A stretch of 64,000 bases of DNA, taken from CAWBRT01 sp963832785. Its GTDB lineage: Bacteria > Acidobacteriota > Terriglobia > Terriglobales > Acidobacteriaceae. The position numbers were made by a program, and so were the translations under genes. The DNA lies in NCBI GenBank assembly GCA_963832785.1, contig CAWHVF010000005.1, positions 682,001 to 746,000 on the forward strand. Reading direction: 5' to 3'. The notes below the pieces were generated by a model. The model was not told where the DNA came from. It did not search any database and was given only the letters and a program-made list of their open reading frames with translations. Positions 44,243-54,438 of this stretch are shown here, piece by piece. Numbering within the stretch: position 1 is the first letter of the stretch; each line of letters opens with the position of its first letter.

Positions 44243-45210
44243 AATGCTTGGGCTGGTATCTTAGCCTCCTTCGCCGTCAGTTCCGCATACGTCAGTCGCT
44301 TACCGATAATCTGTGTACACAGCAAACTGCAACGGTCAGCATCCGTGAGTGGATTATCCTTCGTGCCCCGGTTGTTGTAGCGGAACATCTGCTCGTCAAG
44401 GTAGCGGAACAGATGAAAAGGTTCGACGCTCACGTAGGTTCCGTTAATGCCCCGCTTCAACAGGCTCCAGAAATTCTCAAGGCCGTTGGTGTGAATCCGC
44501 CCATCTACATACTTCTCCGCGTGGTTAATGACCTGATGTGCGTAGTCTTGGGCAAGCCCATCGTAGGACTTCAGGGCATCAGAATACAGAGCCGATCCGA
44601 CTGCGACATGCGCCCGAACCTGTCCCTGTACTGCCTTTTTCTTGCGATTGTCCAGAACGGCAGTCAGAACCTTTCCGCCACGCTCCAAGGCTCCGAACAC
44701 GATGATTTTGTCTTTTCCGCCGGTGCCAGTGATGCGGCGCTCCCGCTTGTCGAGATGCATGTTGCGAGCCTTGCCACCAATGAAGGTTTCATCAACTTCG
44801 ACTTCGCCGCCGGGACCGCCCATCTTTCCGGTAGAGACACCCTGCATACCGAGCCGAATTCGGTGAAGCATAAACCATGCCGTCTTTTGCGTGACCCCCA
44901 GGGCACGGTGAATTTCCCACGAGCTAACACCGTTCTTGCAATTAGCGACAAGCCACATGACAGGCAGCCACTTCTCAAGACCGAGCGGGGAATCTTCCAA
45001 AATCGTTCCAGTCTTGATACTGAATTGCGCCTTTGGATGGCGCGTCTTGCACTGCCACAGCCGACGCGATGGAACGAACGACACATCCGTCCGGCCACAC
45101 GTGGGACAGACAGCCCCTTTCGGCCAGCGCCGCGTAACCAAGTAATTCAGGCAATTATCGGGATTGCTGAAGTATTGAATCGCTTCTTGGAGTGTCTTTG
45201 GTTCGTGCAT
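44239..45210 (-). CDS. IS1595-family (ISXO2-like) transposase
   Basis: A 323-aa transposase with an N-terminal zinc ribbon (C35, C38, C54) and an ISXO2-like catalytic domain: D140 (VEVDETFIGG), D211 (YSDALKSYDG), and HTNGLENFWSLLKRG with N242, E245 and K252. This fits the DDE/DDN-K signature of the family. The right inverted repeat starts 45 bp upstream of the ATG. Confidence 0.95.
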   Translation of the reverse strand: MHEPKTLQEAIQYFSNPDNCLNYLVTRRWPKGAVCPTCGRTDVSFVPSRRLWQCKTRHPKAQFSIKTGTILEDSPLGLEKWLPVMWLVANCKNGVSSWEIHRALGVTQKTAWFMLHRIRLGMQGVSTGKMGGPGGEVEVDETFIGGKARNMHLDKRERRITGTGGKDKIIVFGALERGGKVLTAVLDNRKKKAVQGQVRAHVAVGSALYSDALKSYDGLAQDYAHQVINHAEKYVDGRIHTNGLENFWSLLKRGINGTYVSVEPFHLFRYLDEQMFRYNNRGTKDNPLTDADRCSLLCTQIIGKRLTYAELTAKEAKIPAQAF

Positions 45211-45255
45211 GGCTTTCTGCTCCTAACAACTTACAAGCAGAATACCCGAATTGCT

Positions 45256-45288
45256 TTGAGGAGTCAAGTATATTTTTACCCTCTGTAG
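45256..45288. repeat. Right inverted repeat and right target duplication
   Basis: The inverted repeat 45256-45280, read from the outside, starts GGTAAAAATAT and pairs with the left end GGCAAGAATAT. CTCTGTAG at 45281-45288 repeats the left target copy. Confidence 0.88.
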
Positions 45289-45311
45289 GCACCGCCGGCG
45301 GTGGCGCAGGG

Positions 45312-45941
45312 CTACTTTCCGGCTGATCCCGGCGGATCGCCGGCACCTTCTGGCGCTCCGCGGGCGACCGAGCGCATCAGCTTCCACAACTCGTCTTTTC
45401 CCAAACTGGTCTTGGCCGAAAACGGGACAATATTCTCAACTCCCAACTCCCGCCGCAAATTCTGCAGGCAGGAATGCAGGCGGGAACCGGCCTTATCGGC
45501 CTTGGTGGCCACCACCACAAAGCGCCGCTCCGCCTGGCGCAGGAAGTCGATAAGCTGGGCGTCGTTTTTTTGCGCGGGCACGCTGGCGTCCACCAGGCAC
45601 ACGCAAAGGGAAAGAGAAGGCCGGCTGGTCAGGTAGGGATCGACAATCTTCTGCCATTGCGCGGAAACCGCCTGCGGCACGCGGGCAAAGCCGTAACCCG
45701 GAAGATCGACGAACAGCAACTCCGGATTGGGGCGTCCAGCCCAGCGAATTTCGAAGAAGTTGATGGTTTGCGTGCGCCCGGGCAGGTTGCTGGTCCTGGC
45801 TATCTTGGCGCCGGCGAGCGCGTTGATGAGGCTCGATTTGCCGACATTCGAGCGCCCCAGGAAGGCGATCTCCGGCGCTCCCGGCGGCGGGAACTGTCTG
45901 ACATCAGCCGAACTCAGGAGAAATCGCGTGTGGACTCTCAT
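45312..45941 (-). CDS. ysxC: Ribosome biogenesis GTP-binding protein YsxC/EngB
   Basis: A 209-aa GTPase needed for 50S assembly. Start at the ATG 45941 (MRVHTRFLLSS); the longer frame to 45998 enters a hairpin. G1 GRSNVGKSS (29-37), G3 DLPGYG, G4 TKAD are all intact. The transposon's right target duplication lies 23 bp behind its stop. Confidence 0.93.
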   Translation of the reverse strand: MRVHTRFLLSSADVRQFPPPGAPEIAFLGRSNVGKSSLINALAGAKIARTSNLPGRTQTINFFEIRWAGRPNPELLFVDLPGYGFARVPQAVSAQWQKIVDPYLTSRPSLSLCVCLVDASVPAQKNDAQLIDFLRQAERRFVVVATKADKAGSRLHSCLQNLRRELGVENIVPFSAKTSLGKDELWKLMRSVARGAPEGAGDPPGSAGK

Positions 45942-45984
45942 CTGCCAGCAACCGGCAAATTTACATGAAATCGATGAAAATGCG

Positions 45985-46010
45985 AAGCCCGTCCGCAAGC
46001 GGGCGGGCTT
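45985..46010 (-). terminator. Hairpin behind lon
   Basis: AAGCCCGTCCG and CGGGCGGGCTT form a strong stem just behind the lon stop (46035). On the minus strand CGCATTTTC follows; the T-run is short, so this is a weak terminator call. Confidence 0.4.
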
Positions 46011-46034
46011 GGCAACAAAACTGGTTAGCGGGCT

Positions 46035-48444
46035 CTACTGCCGTGCCGCGGGCGGGTCAGCAGCCGGAGGCAGCGGCGACAGGGCGCCCGGTCCTACTCC
46101 TGCGAGCTCCGTCAGCGGCCGTTCCAGCGCCAGTTGCAGAACCTGGTCCATGTTGTCCACGAAGTGGAGCTTCATGGCCGTGCGCAGGTTCTCCGGAACG
46201 TCAGGCAGATCCTTCTCGTTCTCCTTGGGCAGGAGCACTTCCATGATCCCCGCCCGGTGGGCAGCCAGCAGCTTTTCCTTCAGGCCGCCGATGGGCAGCA
46301 CCTTGCCGCGCAGGGTGATCTCGCCGGTCATGGCGATGTCGCGCCGCACGGGAATGCGGCTCATGGCGCTGGCGATGGCGGTGGCCATGGTGATGCCCGC
46401 CGAAGGACCGTCCTTGGGGATGGCGCCTTCCGGCACATGAATGTGAATGTCGATGTTGCGATAGAAGTCGCGCGTCAGGCCAAGCTGCTGCCAGCGGGAG
46501 CGCACATAGGTGATGGCGGCCTGCGCCGACTCCTGCATCACATCGCCCAGCTTGCCGGTGAGGATCGGCTTGCCGCCCTTGCCTTCCACGATGGTCACTT
46601 CGGTGGAGAGAATCGAGCCGCCGACCTCGGTCCAGGCCAGTCCGGTGACCAGTCCGATCTCGCTCTTTTCGTTGACCGCGGTGTCGCGGAAGCGGATCAC
46701 GCCCAGGTAGTCGTTGAGATTCTCGCCGTTGATGGCGATGGAGTACGCCTGCGCCTTCCTTCACCACCTTGCGGGCCACCTTGCGGCAGACGTTTCCGAT
46801 CTCGCGCTCCAGGTTGCGCACGCCGGCTTCACGCGTGTAGTAGCGAATGATGCCGGTGATGGCGTCATCGGTGAAGGTGATGTTCTGCTCGCTCAATCCC
46901 GCCTGCTCGCGCTGCTTCTTCACCAGGTAGTGCTTGGCGATTTCCAGCTTCTCCGGCTCGGTATAGCCGTGCAGCCGCAGGACCTCCATGCGGTCCTGCA
47001 GGGCCGGTGGAATGGTGTGCAGCACGTTGGCGGTGGCGATGAAGAATACCTGCGAGAGGTCGTACTCGACATCCAGGTAGTGGTCGATGAACATGAAATT
47101 CTGTTCCGGGTCGAGCACCTCCAGCAGCGCCGAGGAGGGGTCGCCGCGGAAGTCGGCCGACATCTTATCGACCTCGTCCAGCATGAAGACCGGGTTCTTG
47201 GTGCCGGCCTTCTTCATCATCTGGATGATCTGGCCCGGCAGGGCGCCGATGTAAGTGCGGCGATGGCCGCGAATTTCCGCCTCGTCGCGCACTCCGCCCA
47301 GCGACATGCGCACGAACTTGCGCCCTGTCGCCTTGGCGATGCTCATGCCCAGAGAGGTCTTGCCCACGCCCGGAGGTCCGACGAAGCAGAGAATGGAGCC
47401 CCTCGGGTTCTTGACCAACTGGCGCACGGCCAGGAACTCCAGAATGCGGTCCTTGATCTTCTCCAGGCCGTAGTGGTCCTGGTTGAGGATCTTCTCGGCG
47501 AACTCGATGTCGCGCACTTCCTTGGTCCTTTTCTTCCAGGGCACGGCCAGCAGCCAGTCCAGGTAATTGCGCGAGACCGTGGACTCGGCCGACATGGGCG
47601 GCATGGCCTCCAGCTTCTTCAGCTCCTGCATCGCCTTTTCGTGGACTTCCTTGGGCATACCGGAGGTGTCGATCTTCTTCTTCAGCTCGTCGAATTCGCT
47701 CTTTTCGCCGCGCCCCAGCTCCTTCTGGATGGCCTTGATCTTCTCGTTGAGGTAGTACTCCTTCTGCGCCCGCTCCATCTGCCGCTTGACCCGCGACTGG
47801 ATGGTGCGGTCCATGTTGAGCTTTTCGATTTCGATGTCGAGAACGTCCAGCACCCGGCTTAGGCGGTCGGCCGGATCGAAGATCTCCAGCAGCTCCTGCT
47901 TCTCTTCGATGGTGAGCTGGAGGTTGGCGGCGATGGTGTCGGTCAGCTTGGCAATATCGTCCATGCGGACGGTGGCTGCCATGGTTTCGTAGTTCAGCGA
48001 CTGGCAGAGCTTGACATACTGCTCAAACTGGGAGATGACGCGCTGCATGGCGGCTTCGATCTGCGGCGTCACCTCGATCGTGCTCTTGACGGTGCGCACG
48101 GTCGCTTCCAGGTAGCCGTCGGCATCGTTGACCTGCAGCGTCTTGCCGCGTTCCAGGCCCTCCACCAGGACCTTTATGTTGCCGTCCGGAAGCTTGAGGC
48201 TTTGCACGATGTTGACGATGGTGCCGACCTGGTAGATTTCATTGGGTTTGGGCTCATCGACACTGGCATCATGCTGCGTGGCCAGAAAAATGTGCTTGTC
48301 GCTGGCCAGCGCCTCTTCCAGGGCACGCACGCTCGATTCGCGTCCGACGACAAATGGCGTCATCATGAAAGGAAAGATGACGACGTCGCGAATCGGCATC
48401 ATCGGCAGCTTTTTTGTCTCGAATTTTTCTTTTGTGGAACTCAC
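46035..48444 (-). pseudogene. lon: ATP-dependent protease Lon, frameshifted
   Basis: Lon is split into two frames. The first (48444, a GTG start, to about 46755) holds the N-terminal substrate domain, coiled region, Walker A GPPGVGKT (about 357) and sensor parts. The second (about 46750 to 46035) holds the rest of the AAA part and the protease part, with the catalytic Ser in PKDGPSAG and the Lys in GGLKEKLLAAHRAG. The break is just after KVVKEG, where one extra base moves the frame; without it the text reads on AYSIAINGENLNDYLGV-like, as expected. The joined protein would be about 800 aa, normal for Lon. It may be a real mutation or a sequencing error. Confidence 0.85.
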
Positions 48445-49198
48445 CTAGTACTCGCTCCCCGTGCGCTGCCCACGAGCCCCGACCCTCGGCCAACGGCTGT
48501 TCTTGCCATTGCCGACCGGAAATCCGCAGCCTCACGCCTCTACTTCTGAGCCTACTACAGGTGGCATCCCAGGGCAACAAATGCCGAGCCCGCGCCAGAT
48601 GCCTTCGGTAATCAGGCCCTAGTGGTGAGATGACAAACTGGGAACGCAGAGATTGTTCGCAAGAAATTTTTCACGTACGGCAACAAAATTGCGTATTATC
48701 ACCACTCGCTTGCACATGTTTTTTCTCCTCCAAAGCGGCACAAAACTGGAGTAAGCACTCCCCGCTCTATAGCAGTTTAGGAATTAGTGTGGCCGGACAA
48801 GCGTATTTGTTTGAGCTGTCATGCTGAGAGGAGCCGGGGCCCCAGCAAACGCTGCGGTTGCGTTTGTCGGGGTGGCGGAACGAAGCATCCCCGCACTGCC
48901 GGGAGGAAAACAGAGCTGAAGATTTCTTACAGAAAAGCTCTGAACCGAACGTGTTGGGACGGTTCCAGGGGATGTTTCGCGCCTCCTGGCGGAGGTGCTC
49001 AGCATGACACCCGAATAATTCACGACTACACCAAAACCTAATTAGCTCTAATTGGCTCAGGGATTGCTTCAACAAAGGTTCTTTCGGAAGGAGAAAAAAG
49101 ACCCCAAGATTGAAAGAGGGAAATCTGGAAGTAAAGCTTGGGGCAGAAGCAACGAGAAAATCATTCACCAATCCCTTACCCCTAACCCCTTGATCTGC
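48445..49198. other. Region between clpX and lon
   Basis: About 750 bp with the repeat at 48817-49009 and no convincing gene. The promoter of lon must be here or upstream. No CIRCE-type TTAGCACTC operator was found. Confidence 0.5.
48817..49009. repeat. MITE-like repeat with TGTCATGCTGAG ends
   Basis: 193 bp with perfect 12-bp inverted ends TGTCATGCTGAG and CTCAGCATGACA. Inside is a further inverted arrangement of CCCAGCAAACGC and GCGTTTGTCGGG type. The same ends occur at 62270-62397. Confidence 0.8.
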
Positions 49199-50467
<1,269 letters not shown>

Positions 50468-50833
50468 ATGATTACCTCAAACCGAAAACTCCCTGCTGTC
50501 TTGCGGGCATTGCCATCCTCGGCTGCGGGCTTCGCGCTGCTATCGTTCTGGCTGAACCGGAGACCCCCCGCGCCATAATGGCGTTCGCTGGGGTGGCCGG
50601 AGGCCCTCGCCGCTCTCCCGCCGGGGACCGTTGCCCGCATACCTCGGAGCCCCCAGCATAAGCCATCTTAGCCCTGCCGGGAGTCATGAACTGCCCTATT
50701 GAACATCAACTTGTTTCCCAATGGAAGTCACCATTGGTGAACTAGCCAAAAGAATTGCTCCTTTCACTCCGCCAATAATCCGGCATCTGCCTGAAGCCGC
50801 CGGATAGCACGGCACCCGCAACAGGTAAACACC
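50468..50833. other. Gap between clpP and clpX
   Basis: 366 bp without a gene. It contains a small palindrome, TCACCATTGGTGA at 50728-50740, that could be a protein-binding site; otherwise nothing was seen. Confidence 0.4.
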
Positions 50834-51424
50834 TTACCGGTGCTTGAAGATGATCTCATCGATCAAGCCGTACTCTTTCGCCTGCTGCGAGTTCATGATG
50901 AAGTCGCGCTCCACGTCGCGCTCCACCTTCTCCAGCATCTGGCCGGAGTGCTTAGCCAGTAGCTGATTAGTAATCTCGCGCATGCGCAGGATCTCCCGCG
51001 CCTGGATGTCGATATCGGTCGCCTGGCCCGAAATCCCTCCGCCCATAATCAGCGGCTGATGGATCAGGATGCGCGAGGTCGGCAAGGCGAAGCGCTTCTT
51101 TTTTGCCCCCCCCGCCAACAGCAGCGCCGCCATGCTGGCCGCCTGCCCGATGCAGATGGTAACCACGTCCGGACGGATGAACTGCATGGTGTCGTAAACC
51201 GCCATGCCGGCCGTGATGGAACCGCCGGGCGAGTTGAGATAGAGCGAAATGTCCTTCTCGGGATCTTCCGCTTCCAGGAACAACATCTGGGCGATCACCA
51301 GGTTGGCCACCTGGTCGTCGATCGGCGTCCCTAGAAAAATGATGTTATCCCGGAGCAGCCGGGAGTAAATGTCATACGCACGCTCGCCCCTGCTGGTTTG
51401 CTCGATCACCATGGGCACAAGCAT
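50834..51424 (-). CDS. clpP: ATP-dependent Clp protease proteolytic subunit ClpP
   Basis: A 196-aa serine protease subunit. The catalytic triad is visible: S97 (GQAASMA), H122 (RILIHQP) and D170 or nearby (VERDVERD). The N-terminal propeptide is short. Gene order tig, clpP, clpX is the standard one, all on the minus strand. Confidence 0.97.
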   Translation of the reverse strand: MLVPMVIEQTSRGERAYDIYSRLLRDNIIFLGTPIDDQVANLVIAQMLFLEAEDPEKDISLYLNSPGGSITAGMAVYDTMQFIRPDVVTICIGQAASMAALLLAGGAKKKRFALPTSRILIHQPLIMGGGISGQATDIDIQAREILRMREITNQLLAKHSGQMLEKVERDVERDFIMNSQQAKEYGLIDEIIFKHR

Positions 51425-51639
51425 AGGTTCGCTCCTTTATCCAGGCTCCCAGGCAAACGCCTGCTTGCGTTGCCGGGGTACCATGATGCGCCCTGCCGGG
51501 CGCGCGTTAACCGCCACAAAAAACCGATCCTTTTCCCGCCAGGCCCGCCTTCCCCGTACTCCTTGAGGCAATCATACAGCCGATTACATGCCCGCGAACG
51601 CCACTCGCTCAAAGATCCTGACTTGGCCGCCAGCCGCAG

Positions 51640-52929
51640 CTACGCCGGCCCGCGATAGAGCCTGTCCAGGGTCTTTTCGTTTCTGCTCCGCGCCCGCAGG
51701 CGGTCAAGCGAGCCATTCTCCTCCAGGCGCTTGCGCACTGCCTCCGGCGTCTGCTTCATCTGGCGCGCCAGAGCATCGATTTCCCGCTGCAATTCCTCGT
51801 CGGTGACCTCTATGTTTTCCAGGTCAGCGATTTTGTCCAGCAGTAAAGATGCCTGGACCTCGCGGCGCGCAGCCTGCCGCTGGCCTTCGCGCAAGCGACC
51901 GACGTCCATGTGCTTCAGATGCTCGGCCTGCACTCCCTGGGCCGCCAACGCGCGAAACCCGCGATCCAGCCGGGTGTCGATCTGCTGCTCGACCAGAGAC
52001 TCAGGCACGTGGATATCAAACTTGTTTGCCAGGTCCTCTACCAGCTTGTCCTTGGCGCGCTGCTCTTCCTGGCGGGTTTTCTCCTTCTGGATGTCCTCGC
52101 CGACGCGCTGCTTCAGCTTTTCCAGGGAATCGAATTCTCCGCCGACCTCGCGGGCGAAGTCGTCGTTCAGCTCGGGCATGTTTTTCCGCTTTATCCCCAT
52201 GACCTTGACGTCATAACGGATGGTTTTCCCGGCCAGACGTTGCTCGGAAAAATCTGCCGGATAGCTGACGTCAAACTGGCGCTGCTCGCCCACCTTGGCG
52301 CCACGCAGGTTCTCGGTAAATTCTTTGATGGTGTTGGCGCCGCCGATTTCAACCAGAACATCCTCGACATTGACCGGCTGCGCCCCCTCCTCGCTGCCGG
52401 TGCCGCTGAAAGAAGCCTGGGCGTAGTCGCCGTCCTGCAGCGAACGGTCTTCCGCCACGTTTTCGTAGCTCGAGTGCTGCTCGCGCAGCGACGCCAGCGC
52501 CTGCTCGACCTCCTCGGGGGTGACCGCCACCTCGCGCTTATCAGGCCGGATTTCCTGATAGCCTTCCACCTGGACCTCGGGCAAGACCTCGAAAATCGCC
52601 TTGAAGCGCATCGGCTGGCCGGCATTCAGATCCAGATCGGTCACCTTCGGTTGCGACACGGGCACAAGATGCTGTTTTTCCGCCTCCTGCCGGAAGAAGC
52701 GCGGCACCAGATGCTCCACCAATTCGCTCTTGATGTCCTCGCTGAAGCGCTGGCGGATGATACCCGCGGGGACCTTTCCCTTGCGGAAGCCCGGAACGCG
52801 GGCGAATTTCTGAAGCCTGCTGACGACCGCCTGTTCTTCTTGCGCCACCACTTCGGCCGGAACCTCGACCGAAACCTCGCGTTGGCAGGGGTTGGGACTC
52901 TCGTTCTTGCTGCTTTCCGTTGAATTCAA
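51640..52929 (-). CDS. tig: Trigger factor
   Basis: A 429-aa ribosome-bound chaperone. The N-terminal ribosome-binding part has the signature region VPGFRKGKVP; the FKBP-type part lies around 150-240 (DGDYAQASFSGTG, then SYPADF); the C-terminal helical arms follow. Length typical. It starts the tig-clpP-clpX-lon series that couples folding to breakdown. Confidence 0.97.
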   Translation of the reverse strand: MNSTESSKNESPNPCQREVSVEVPAEVVAQEEQAVVSRLQKFARVPGFRKGKVPAGIIRQRFSEDIKSELVEHLVPRFFRQEAEKQHLVPVSQPKVTDLDLNAGQPMRFKAIFEVLPEVQVEGYQEIRPDKREVAVTPEEVEQALASLREQHSSYENVAEDRSLQDGDYAQASFSGTGSEEGAQPVNVEDVLVEIGGANTIKEFTENLRGAKVGEQRQFDVSYPADFSEQRLAGKTIRYDVKVMGIKRKNMPELNDDFAREVGGEFDSLEKLKQRVGEDIQKEKTRQEEQRAKDKLVEDLANKFDIHVPESLVEQQIDTRLDRGFRALAAQGVQAEHLKHMDVGRLREGQRQAARREVQASLLLDKIADLENIEVTDEELQREIDALARQMKQTPEAVRKRLEENGSLDRLRARSRNEKTLDRLYRGPA

Positions 52930-53171
52930 TGAAGTGCCTTTAGATCAGAGTTAACCAGTTAAACAATAGCCCGGATTCGTAAACAACGACCGGATTCCCC
53001 GGCCGTCCCCAGCGAACCCCGGGCGCTCAGAAGCCAAAAGACAAGTGTAAGAGAGGCGAGCGAATTGGGTCAAACCGCGACAAGTCAAGAGCGAGGGCGC
53101 AGGGATCAGGGATTCGCGTTATTCCCTCTTGCTAAACGCTAACCCCTGTTCCCCGCGCCCAAGCCCCAGCG

Positions 53172-54335
53172 CTAAGAGGCCATTGCCCGGCTCTGGTCCG
53201 AGCGGAAGCGCAGCAGCGCGGCGATGTGGCCGCAGGATTCCAGCACCGGATCGTCCTGCACATAGACAACTTCTATGCGGCGGCGCAGGGCGGTGCCCAA
53301 GATGGCGTTGGCCAGATCTTCCACCGGCGTGGCCGGATGCGAACAGATAGCGCAACTCGGCTGCGTCTTGAAATCGATGTGCCCGCAATGGCGGCAAATA
53401 ACTCCGGCGGCGTGAAAACGCTCGCCCAGCAGCAGGGTTTGAATCTCTCCCTGCTCCAGCGAGCGCAGAACATGGCGCAGGCCGGCGGCTCCGCGGCCCT
53501 TGTGCTGCGCCTCTCCCACCACGGTGCGCACCAGTTCCTGCCTGCGGCTGGAGCCCTGTTCGGCCAGCAGGCGGTCAGCCCTGCTCTTTATCTGCTGTGC
53601 GCTGGCGGTGGCTGGGTCGCTAGGGAAACGGCCGATCAGGCGGCGCCTCAGATACGGGTGCAACACGCTTTCGAACTCGGCCCAGCTCTCGTCGCGAATG
53701 GCAATGGCGAGGTTCTCGCATCCGCCGCGCTCGAACAGCTTCAAAACGGTGTCGGCGACCTGCTTGAAGTGGTGCTTGGCCGATTCCGACACGTGGCGAC
53801 TGACGTGGCCGGCGTCGTAGCCGCTCCAGCCGTCGCTTTCGGCGCGCGGCAGTTCGTTGAAGAAGCCGATGACCTCCCGGCACTCTTCGTTCTGGTAGTC
53901 AAATAGTCTCGCCTTGGTGGGGTCGACGGCGCAGATGCAGATGCGTGGCTTGTATTCCAGTAGCTGGGCGAGCGGTTTCAAATGAAAACGGCGGTTGATG
54001 AATAGCCGCGTCCCATCCAGCCACGGGGGAAGGTCGTACTCGCGCCAGAAGTTCAGGGAGGATTCGGCAAAAATCACCTTGGCCCGGCCGCTGTTGCCAT
54101 GCAGGCGCTCCGCCAGGCCGAGAATGCGGTCGAGGTCGGCGCGGGCGCAGCGATTGCGCCCCGATTTCTCGATCTCGCGCAGGGCGCTGCGCACCAGGTC
54201 CTTGACCAGGATCGCTTCTTCGCGATGCGCCTGGTTCTGCGGCGCGTCGGGCTGATAGCAAAAGGTGACTGCACATCCCTGGGGTGATTCGAAATCGGCC
54301 AGTTCGCGGATTTCCGTTCGCGTAATCATCGGCAC
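53172..54335 (-). CDS. Bacterial eRF1-like (baeRF) protein with zinc ribbon
   Basis: A 387-aa protein resembling archaeal/eukaryotic-type release factors found in bacteria (baeRF group). Seen are the N-terminal domain with LFINRRFHLKPLAQLLE, the RNase H-like middle domain (ICICAVDPTKARLFDY) and the L7Ae-like domain (CENLAIAI... region), then a Cys4 zinc ribbon near the end (CRHCGH and CAIC, about 315-335). The GGQ loop is replaced by DGWSGYDAG, so peptide release by the standard mechanism is doubtful. It lies 103 bp behind the HPF-sigma gene on the same strand and is probably co-transcribed. Confidence 0.78.
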   Translation of the reverse strand: MPMITRTEIRELADFESPQGCAVTFCYQPDAPQNQAHREEAILVKDLVRSALREIEKSGRNRCARADLDRILGLAERLHGNSGRAKVIFAESSLNFWREYDLPPWLDGTRLFINRRFHLKPLAQLLEYKPRICICAVDPTKARLFDYQNEECREVIGFFNELPRAESDGWSGYDAGHVSRHVSESAKHHFKQVADTVLKLFERGGCENLAIAIRDESWAEFESVLHPYLRRRLIGRFPSDPATASAQQIKSRADRLLAEQGSSRRQELVRTVVGEAQHKGRGAAGLRHVLRSLEQGEIQTLLLGERFHAAGVICRHCGHIDFKTQPSCAICSHPATPVEDLANAILGTALRRRIEVVYVQDDPVLESCGHIAALLRFRSDQSRAMAS

Positions 54336-54438
54336 CTCCTGATCTTGCTTACGTGCTTCGCGCGGCTCGAGGGCAGCGGTTGGGCGGGCCCGGCCAATTG
54401 CATAAAGCGCAACGCCGGCGTTCGCCGGATAGTTGACG

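Larger units (their letters stand above)
42357..45280. mobile_element. IS1595-type transposon carrying a DUF262-HNH gene
   Basis: A 2924-bp element. Its ends are imperfect inverted repeats: 42357-42381 and 45256-45280 match at 18 of 25 positions, both starting GG and sharing AATAT at bases 7-11. It is flanked by 8-bp direct repeats CTCTGTAG. Inside are a DUF262-HNH gene and a small gene to the right and the transposase to the left. The DUF262-HNH gene is visibly more AT-rich than its neighbours. It lies between pcm and ysxC, 23 bp behind the ysxC stop. Confidence 0.88.

Noticed and set aside
48630..49041. Short frames between clpX and lon as small genes
   Set aside because: They overlap the MITE-like repeat, have odd composition and no ribosome site.
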